Positions 49,227 through 54,429 of a DNA stretch of 54,429 bases are shown in pieces. Both the position numbers and the translations under genes were made by a program. How positions within the stretch are numbered: position 1 is the stretch's first letter; the number at the start of each line of letters is the position of its first letter. Below the pieces are notes generated by a model. The model was not told where the DNA came from and did not search any database. It worked only from the letters and a program-made list of their open reading frames with translations. Source of the DNA: Propionibacterium sp. (GTDB taxonomy: Bacteria > Actinomycetota > Actinomycetes > Propionibacteriales > Propionibacteriaceae); the NCBI GenBank assembly GCA_012517965.1, contig JAAYTZ010000010.1, positions 1 through 54,429 of the forward strand, written 5' to 3'.

Positions 49227-50600
49227 TCAGTCCCTGGCGGCGTCCGTGCTCCGGCCGGTGTCGCCCTGGTCGCTTTCGGTGCGTTGGTCCGGGTCCTCCG
49301 CGTGGTCGCCCGGGCGGGACAGTCCGAACTCGGATGCGGCGTCCTCATCCGTCGAAGACGCCGAGATCGCTTCCGGCTGCTCACCCGTCGAGGGTTCCGC
49401 CATCGCGGCAGGGGCGCGAGCCGGCCCGTCCGTGGCCTGGTTCGCGGGTGTCCCCTCGGCTTCCGCCGTGGCCTCGGGGGTGGCTGGCGCCGCGGCCGGG
49501 GACGGCAGGTCCCCGCCCGGGCGGCCGAACATGAGGAAGCCCGCCCCGGTCAGCAACATGAGCAACACGATCGGCAGGATGACCCACAGGATCCCGTTGT
49601 CGCCGCCCCGGGGGGCTGCGGGGGGCGCGGTCGGCGCCGCCTCGGTGGCCGTCGGCGACGCCGACGGGCTGGCCGAGGGCGATGGTGAGGGTGTGGCCGA
49701 GGGCGCAAGCGCGCGGGCCAGGGCGGGGGAGCCGACCGAAAGGTAGGAGGTGTCGGCGAGCAGCAGGGTGGCTTGCTGAGTGGCGAGCAGGCTGGGCTGC
49801 CCCTGCTCGGGGAAGGCGCCGTCGGCCAGTTGCTGGCCCACGAGGTACTGGACGGCCCGGGGCTGCGGTTGGCCGGCAGCCTGGAGGGCAGAGCCCAGCT
49901 GGGCCGTCGCGGTGATGTCGTTCGCCTCGCCGCGCCAGGAGCCGTCGGGAAGCTGCTGGGCGACGGCCCACGCGATCGCGCGCGTCACGGCGTCCCGGGC
50001 GGAGATCGAGTCGGTCTGGGTGAGCATCCCCAGCATCGCCAGGCCGGTGCTCTCGGCGTCCGACGGCTTGCCCGCGCCGGAGCCGAAGCCGCCGTCGGGG
50101 TTGGCCTGCCGCACCAGGAAACGCGCCATCGCCGGCGGCACCTGTTCCTGAGCCCGCGTCAGCGCGATCATGCCCAGGGCGGACGCGTAGGGGCCGGGCA
50201 CCTCCCCGAAGGAGCCGTCGTCCCGCAGGCCGGCCTTCACCGCGGCCACCAGATCCACCCCGGCGAAGTCCGCGGGATCCTGGCCGAGGGCGACCGCGAC
50301 CAGCACCAGCTTCGCCGCCCCGACCGGGGACGCCGCCGCGTAGGTCGCCGCGCCGCCCCGCACCACCTCGAGCAACTGCGCCGCCTGGGGGGCCAGCGCC
50401 GCGTCGTCGACCGCGGCCAGCGCCAGAAGCGAGTCCGCGGCCACGCCGACGTCGGTGGTGGTCGCCGCCTGGGCTGCCACGTAGGCGCCGGCCCTTCCGG
50501 CGGCGTCGCTGTTCCCGACCGCGTGGCTCCGCGGCACCCAGGAGACCAGGGCCAGGAGCGTGGCAACCAGGACCAGAGCGAGGCGTGTCGTCCGTCCCAT
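49227..50600 (-). CDS. Secreted membrane-anchored terpene-cyclase-fold (squalene oxidase repeat) protein
   Basis: 457 residues. A signal peptide (about 1-27, ending SHA) precedes an alpha/alpha-barrel region (about 30-290) with repeats of the prenyltransferase/squalene-oxidase type: DGSFGEVPGPYASALGMIAL, NPDGGFGSGAGKPSDAESTG, LPDGSWRGEANDITATAQLG and LADGAFPEQG. A Pro/Ser/Thr spacer (about 300-335) leads to one transmembrane helix (about 342-362), then a disordered acidic cytoplasmic tail of about 95 residues. The same fold forms the first domain of animal cobalamin carriers. Lying downstream of an ECF transporter operon, it may capture a vitamin outside the cell; this is inference. Enzymatic cyclase activity is unlikely because no Asp-rich catalytic motif is visible. 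Confidence 0.8.
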   Translation of the reverse strand: MGRTTRLALVLVATLLALVSWVPRSHAVGNSDAAGRAGAYVAAQAATTTDVGVAADSLLALAAVDDAALAPQAAQLLEVVRGGAATYAAASPVGAAKLVLVAVALGQDPADFAGVDLVAAVKAGLRDDGSFGEVPGPYASALGMIALTRAQEQVPPAMARFLVRQANPDGGFGSGAGKPSDAESTGLAMLGMLTQTDSISARDAVTRAIAWAVAQQLPDGSWRGEANDITATAQLGSALQAAGQPQPRAVQYLVGQQLADGAFPEQGQPSLLATQQATLLLADTSYLSVGSPALARALAPSATPSPSPSASPSASPTATEAAPTAPPAAPRGGDNGILWVILPIVLLMLLTGAGFLMFGRPGGDLPSPAAAPATPEATAEAEGTPANQATDGPARAPAAMAEPSTGEQPEAISASSTDEDAASEFGLSRPGDHAEDPDQRTESDQGDTGRSTDAARD

Positions 50601-50650
50601 GGGGGCAGTCCTTCCCGCAGCGCCGGCGCTGCATCGTCAGACCCGGTGGA

Positions 50651-50686
50651 TCTGCCGTCAGCCTAGTTCGGGGCGGCGACGGCAGA
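50651..50686 (-). repeat. Hairpin between ecfS and the barrel-protein gene
   Basis: TCTGCCGTC (50651-50659) pairs with GACGGCAGA (50678-50686) across an 18-base loop. A TAGGCT box on the minus strand (50665-50660) lies in the loop. It could attenuate read-through into the downstream gene or surround its own promoter; no -35 is clear and no B12-box-like sequence was seen. Confidence 0.45.
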
Positions 50687-50718
50687 CCAGTTGACGGGCC
50701 CAGTCCGTCGCTGCCGCG

Positions 50719-51510
50719 TCAGGGGGTGGGGGTCCACGCGGCCCGGCGGGCGGCGCGGCGCAGGATCCGCAGCAGCTCCGGGCCGAGGAGGGCGATCAAC
50801 ACGGCCGAGGTGAGCCCCCGGCCGAGGTTCCAGCCCATCGAGGTCACCAGGTTGTACAGCACGAAGCGCTGCAGGTTGGCCAGCGGCCCGACCTGTGGGT
50901 CGAACGAGAGCTGCGTGGCGGGGCCCACCGCGAACGGCCAGAACGCGAAGTCCATCAGCCACCCGTAGGCGAACGCGGACACCAGGCCGTAGCCGGCGAG
51001 CAGCGCGATCTCGGCGCGGCCGTGCGGTCGTCCGGGCAGCAGGCCCGCGCCCAGTCCCAGCAGGCCCGCGGCGATCATCTGGTAGGGCAGCCACGGGCCC
51101 ACTCCGCCGGTCAGCAGTGCCGACGCCAGCAGGGTCACCGCCCCCTGTGCGAAACCGAAGCCGGGACCGAACGCCCGCCCTCCGACGACCATCAGGAAGA
51201 AGATGGGTTCCATCCCGGCGGTCCCGGCGCCTAGCGGGCGCAGGATCGCCCCGATGGCGGACAACACCCCCAGCAACGCCAGCCCCTTGACGTCCATGGC
51301 GCTGCCGGTCAGCTCCGCGACGACCACGGCCAGGATCAGCGGCAGCAGCAGCGCGAACACGAACGGGGCCTGCGTCGTCGACGTCACGTCGGGGAGCCGA
51401 GCGAACAGCGGCCACGCGAACGCCGTCAGCCCCGCCGTGACCGCCACGACGAGCAGGGCGACCGAGCGGGCGTCCAGACGGGCCGCCGAGGCGCGGGCCG
51501 GACGCCTCAC
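50719..51510 (-). CDS. ECF transporter S component (substrate-binding membrane subunit)
   Basis: 263 residues with about six to seven hydrophobic helices, starting at GTG that overlaps the A-component stop (GTGA). Segments typical of ECF S components include LPLILAVVVAELTG, AIGAILRPLGAGTAGMEP, GGRAFGPGFGFAQGAVTLL and VSAFAYGWLMDF. It captures the substrate and docks on the T subunit. Substrate cannot be proven: the length and the AGTAGMEPIFFL region resemble the S components of putative cobalamin-type systems in actinobacteria, and the neighbouring barrel protein supports this, but queuosine or other vitamins are not excluded. Confidence 0.85.
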   Translation of the reverse strand: MRRPARASAARLDARSVALLVVAVTAGLTAFAWPLFARLPDVTSTTQAPFVFALLLPLILAVVVAELTGSAMDVKGLALLGVLSAIGAILRPLGAGTAGMEPIFFLMVVGGRAFGPGFGFAQGAVTLLASALLTGGVGPWLPYQMIAAGLLGLGAGLLPGRPHGRAEIALLAGYGLVSAFAYGWLMDFAFWPFAVGPATQLSFDPQVGPLANLQRFVLYNLVTSMGWNLGRGLTSAVLIALLGPELLRILRRAARRAAWTPTP

Positions 51511-53090
51511 GGCGCCAACTCCGCCACGGTGAGCAGCGGCACCGGTGCGAACACCTTGGCCAACTGCGGCGCGAACGTGGGGGAGGAGGTCGCGACCTGC
51601 CGGGCGGGTCCATCGGCGATGACCTCGCCGTCCGCGAGCACCACGAGGCGGTCGGCCACCCCGGCGGCGAACTCGACGTCGTGGGTGCTCACCACCACGG
51701 TGCGGCCGGCGTGCGCCAGCGACCGGAGGATCTCGGTCAGCCGGTGCTTCATCTCGTAGTCGAGGCCGCGGGTGGGCTCGTCGAGCAGCACGATCGAAGG
51801 GGACGCCGTCAGTTGGACGGCCAACACGAGCGACAGGCGCTGGCCCTCGGAGAGATCGCGCGGGTCGTCGTCGAGAGGCAGGTGCGAGTCCAGCCCGCGC
51901 AGGATCCCGGCGGCCGTTCCTCGCGCCGCGCCGGTCTCGGCGTCCGCCCGCTCCAACTCGGCCCGCACCGACGGCAGGTAGAGCAGGTCCGTCGCGGTCT
52001 GGGGCACGAGGCTGACCGCACGCCGGGCGTCCGCCGGCTTGAGGACCCGGGGATCGACGGTGCCGTCGGCCACCACCCGGCCGGTGCTCGGGACGCCGCC
52101 CTGCAGAGCCCACAGCAACGACGACTTCCCGGCCCCGTTGCGGCCCATGAGGCCCGTGACGGTCCCGACCGCGAAGTCGAGGGTCACGCCCGCCACCGCC
52201 CGGACGCCGCCGTAGTCGACGGTGAGGTCCCCGGCTGCGAGCCCCACCGGGGTGGTCGGCAGCGGCTGGTCGGTGGGGGCCGTCACGGTGACCCGCTCGC
52301 GGAGGACGCGCCGACGGGCGTCCCGCACGGACGTCGGCGCGGACTCCCAGCCCAGCGAGCGGGCCAGGCCGGCCAGCGGCGGCACCACGTCGCTGCGGAG
52401 CAGCAGGTCGTGGGGGTCGCCGTACTCGACGCCGCCGTCGCCGCGCACCCACGCCACCGAGTCGGCGTAGTGGAGCACCCGCTCGAGCCGGTGCTCGGCC
52501 AGGACGACGGTCAGCCCGACGTCGTGGACCAGCGCCGTGATCGCGGCCAGCACGTCCGCGGCCGCGTTGGGGTCGAGCGCCGAGGTCGGCTCGTCCAGCA
52601 CGAGCACGTGCGGCTGGGCGGCGAGCACGGCGGCGATGGCGACCCGTTGCTGCTGACCCCCCGACAGATCGGCGAGGGGACGCCGCCGCAGGCCCGCGAT
52701 GTTGAGCAGATCGAGGGTCTCCTCGACCCGCTTGCGCATGGCCGCCGGCGGCAGGCCGAGTTGCTCCATCCCGTAGGCGATCTCGTCCTCGACCCGATCG
52801 GTCACGAACCCGTGCAGCGGGTTCTGCCCGACGTAGCCGACGACATCGGCGAGGTCGCGGGGCCGGGCGGCCCCGGTGTCCCGGCCGGCGACCCGGACCC
52901 GGCCGGCCAGCGTCCCGCCCGTGAAGTGGGGGGCGAGGCCGTTGACGAGGCTCAGCAGCGTCGACTTGCCGGTCCCGGTGCGCCCCATCACCACGCAGAG
53001 GTCGCCCTCGGGCACGGTGAACGACACGTCGGCCAGCACCGGGGTGGGGGCGTCGGCGTAGCTGAAGGTGACGTGCTCGAACGCGATCAT
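51507..53090 (-). CDS. ECF transporter ATPase, fused A and A' subunits
   Basis: 527 residues with two ABC cassettes in one chain. The first (about 1-235) has Walker A GRTGTGKST (36-44), signature LSGGQQQR near 146 and Walker B VLVLDEPTSALDP. The second (about 285-510) has Walker A GRNGAGKSS near 318, a variant signature LSEGQRLS near 411 and VLLDEPTRGLDYE. The two chains power vitamin uptake with the T and S proteins. The ATG overlaps the T-gene stop by four bases and the stop overlaps the S-gene start by four bases, so T-A-S are translationally coupled. Confidence 0.93.
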   Translation of the reverse strand: MIAFEHVTFSYADAPTPVLADVSFTVPEGDLCVVMGRTGTGKSTLLSLVNGLAPHFTGGTLAGRVRVAGRDTGAARPRDLADVVGYVGQNPLHGFVTDRVEDEIAYGMEQLGLPPAAMRKRVEETLDLLNIAGLRRRPLADLSGGQQQRVAIAAVLAAQPHVLVLDEPTSALDPNAAADVLAAITALVHDVGLTVVLAEHRLERVLHYADSVAWVRGDGGVEYGDPHDLLLRSDVVPPLAGLARSLGWESAPTSVRDARRRVLRERVTVTAPTDQPLPTTPVGLAAGDLTVDYGGVRAVAGVTLDFAVGTVTGLMGRNGAGKSSLLWALQGGVPSTGRVVADGTVDPRVLKPADARRAVSLVPQTATDLLYLPSVRAELERADAETGAARGTAAGILRGLDSHLPLDDDPRDLSEGQRLSLVLAVQLTASPSIVLLDEPTRGLDYEMKHRLTEILRSLAHAGRTVVVSTHDVEFAAGVADRLVVLADGEVIADGPARQVATSSPTFAPQLAKVFAPVPLLTVAELAP

Positions 53091-54163
53091 GAGGGGGCTC
53101 CGGCGGGGGGTGCGTCGGTGAGGAGCAAGGGGGCGGCCGCGCCGGCCACGATCAGGGCCATCCCAGGGTGCAGCGTCGGCCACACCAGCGGATCGGTCGA
53201 CGGGTGCATGACGGCGTGGGTCGCCGGGTCGAGCGTGCTCCCCAGCACGGCGGCCGTCGCGAGCGACAGCACGCCGGCGGCCAGCAGGGCGGTGTCCCGG
53301 GGGCCCCACCGATCCGGCCGGTAGCGGGTCACGGCCAGCCGGCGGCCGAGCAGACGAAGCCCGGCCACGACCCCGGCGCCCCCGGTCACGATGCACCCGG
53401 CCGCGACCAGCCGCGCGGCGGCGTCCGTGCCGGCGAGCAGCAGGAAGCCGCCGAACGTGACCAGCAGCATCGCGCCCAGCAGGGCGGCGGTCGCCCGGGG
53501 ACCCGGCCGCCGGCCGTCGCGGGTGCGGCCGAACCCGCGGGCCTCCATGGCGGCGGCGAGGCTCAGCGAGCGGTCGATCGCGTCGGCGAGCACCGGCAGC
53601 ACGATCGCGGACACGGCCCGCCACCCCCGCCCGGCTCCGCCCCGCAGCCGCTGGGCGCGCCGGATGCGCTGGGTGCTCTCGACGAGCTGCGGGGCGACCG
53701 AGAGCGCGATCACCACCGCCACGGACGCCTCGTAGAGTGCCGGCGGCACCGACCGCAGCGCCCGTTTGGGGTTCGCCAGCGCGTTCGCCGCCCCCAGGCA
53801 CAGCAACATGAGGCCGAGACGCAACGAGTCGTAGATCGTGTAGGCCAGCGGCTCGGCCGTGACCGGCCCGCCGATCCTGATCCCGGCGGCCCAGGCCGGC
53901 AACTCGATCTGCGGGAGCGTGAAGAGCACGGTCGGCCCCTGGCCGGCGCCGGCCACGGCGGCGAAGAACACGCGGACCACCAGCACGATCCCGGCCAGGG
54001 CGAAGTAGGCGCCGACCGACCGGGCCCAGGGGTCGGCGGTCCGGCGCAGGACGACGACCGCCACCACCGCCAGCGCCAGCAGCACGCTGAGCAGCGGGTT
54101 CGTGCCCAGGGAGGCGGCGCCGGCCACGCCCAGCGCCCAGCCCCACCAGGCCCACGGATGCAC
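53087..54163 (-). CDS. ecfT: ECF transporter T component
   Basis: 358 residues with several transmembrane helices. The two coupling helices that contact the ATPases are visible: RRAQRLRGG near 170 and AMEARGFG near 205. It is longer than typical EcfT (about 260) because of a C-terminal part (about 225-358) with three or four further hydrophobic helices. GTG 54163 was chosen with AGGA eight bases upstream; no earlier start codon is available in frame after the preceding gene. It begins 44 bases after the stop of the anchored protein gene. Confidence 0.9.
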   Translation of the reverse strand: MHPWAWWGWALGVAGAASLGTNPLLSVLLALAVVAVVVLRRTADPWARSVGAYFALAGIVLVVRVFFAAVAGAGQGPTVLFTLPQIELPAWAAGIRIGGPVTAEPLAYTIYDSLRLGLMLLCLGAANALANPKRALRSVPPALYEASVAVVIALSVAPQLVESTQRIRRAQRLRGGAGRGWRAVSAIVLPVLADAIDRSLSLAAAMEARGFGRTRDGRRPGPRATAALLGAMLLVTFGGFLLLAGTDAAARLVAAGCIVTGGAGVVAGLRLLGRRLAVTRYRPDRWGPRDTALLAAGVLSLATAAVLGSTLDPATHAVMHPSTDPLVWPTLHPGMALIVAGAAAPLLLTDAPPAGAPS

Positions 54164-54207
54164 GAGGGGCGTCCTGGACCGGGCGTGGGGCGGGGCGGTG
54201 GTGGCGG

Positions 54208-54429
54208 TCAGTTCGGACGCCTCCGGCGCAGTGCCCAGACCCCGAGGCCGGCGGCACCGGCCGCGACGACCCCCGCGGTGGCGAGGGCGGCGGTCGGGGT
54301 CCCGTCGGACCCGGGCGTTCCGGCCGGCGGGGACGCCGCCGGTCCGCTGGACGCCTCCGCCGCCGGTGGTTCGGCCGGCGACGCCGGCCCGGCCGATGCT
54401 CCGGTCGCCGGCGTCGGGCCGGTCGCCGG
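54208..54429 (-). CDS. C-terminus of a membrane-anchored surface protein (cut by window edge)
   Basis: The last 73 codons of a gene that continues beyond the right edge. The sequence is a Pro/Ala/Gly/Ser-rich linker (PATGPTPATGASAG style), then a hydrophobic helix (about the last 26 to 7 residues, ALATAGVVAAGAAGLGVWAL) and a basic tail RRRRPN at the stop. This is the layout of a surface protein with a wall-spanning stalk and C-terminal anchor, without a recognisable LPxTG motif. It lies directly upstream of ecfT, so it may be a substrate-binding surface protein of the same system. The missing N-terminal domains would decide this. Confidence 0.7.
   Translation of the reverse strand, partial: PATGPTPATGASAGPASPAEPPAAEASSGPAASPPAGTPGSDGTPTAALATAGVVAAGAAGLGVWALRRRRPN

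Noticed and set aside
50601-50718. Cobalamin riboswitch before the barrel-protein gene
   Set aside because: No B12-box-like GCCACTG was seen and the gap is too short; only a 9-bp hairpin is present.

Overview
The window is very GC-rich chromosomal DNA from a member of the Actinomycetota. The evidence is the actinobacterial form of RpoB and RpoC, the type Z zinc-ribbon S14, a resuscitation-promoting-factor-like muralytic protein, a DUF1707 protein, frequent GTG/TTG starts, and several genes whose TAnnnT -10 box lies only 6-11 bases before the start codon. The EF-Tu, the Fe/Mn superoxide dismutase and the gene order fit Propionibacteriales/Propionibacteriaceae, but that narrower placement is inference. 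Most of the window is one long run of transcription and translation genes, interrupted by several accessory blocks.

Layout. (1) 1-1514: a 27-codon remnant of a short-chain dehydrogenase, then the rplJ promoter, an attenuator leader, and rplJ-rplL with a terminator. (2) 1624-7063: an accessory cell-envelope block. On the minus strand are a GT2-GtrA glycosyltransferase and a phosphodiester glycosidase. On the plus strand are a DUF4956 membrane protein, a VTC-type polyphosphate-polymerase-like protein and a beta-helical lipoprotein. (3) 7116-14877: rpoB-rpoC with their leader and a strong terminator. (4) 14984-19678: the str operon rpsL-rpsG-fusA-tuf with a near-consensus promoter and intercistronic hairpins. 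(5) 19707-24950: a flavin reductase, divergent glnS and gltX with back-to-back start-proximal promoters, and two tandem paralogous lipoproteins. (6) 25317-35287: the S10 and spc ribosomal clusters (rpsJ to rplO), broken by two gaps of about 190-200 bases. (7) 35306-36056: a leaderless SRAP (abasic-site crosslinking) gene. (8) 36111-38995: secY-adk-map. (9) 39057-42970: fhs, a DEAD-box helicase and a DUF1707 protein, lying between map and infA. (10) 43002-46989: infA-rpmJ, rpsM-rpsK-rpsD, then rpoA-rplQ. (11) 47130-49108: a DUF2853 protein, an Rpf-like transglycosylase and sodA. (12) 49227 to the right edge: a minus-strand operon for an ECF vitamin transporter (T, fused A-A', S), a terpene-cyclase-fold secreted protein downstream, and a membrane-anchored protein cut by the window edge upstream.

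How the genes work together. The core supplies the core RNA polymerase subunits (alpha, beta, beta'), most ribosomal proteins, IF-1, EF-G, EF-Tu, two aminoacyl-tRNA synthetases, the SecY channel, adenylate kinase and methionine aminopeptidase. Control is visible as promoters, the rplJ attenuator, and hairpins after rpoB, rpsG and fusA that could set expression ratios. The two most interesting accessory parts are the envelope polymer block at 1624-7014 and the ECF transporter block at the right end. The ECF block resembles a corrinoid capture-and-uptake system because its transporter genes sit beside a secreted alpha/alpha-barrel protein. Both functional readings are inference. No tRNA or rRNA gene, insertion sequence, phage gene or CRISPR array was recognised.
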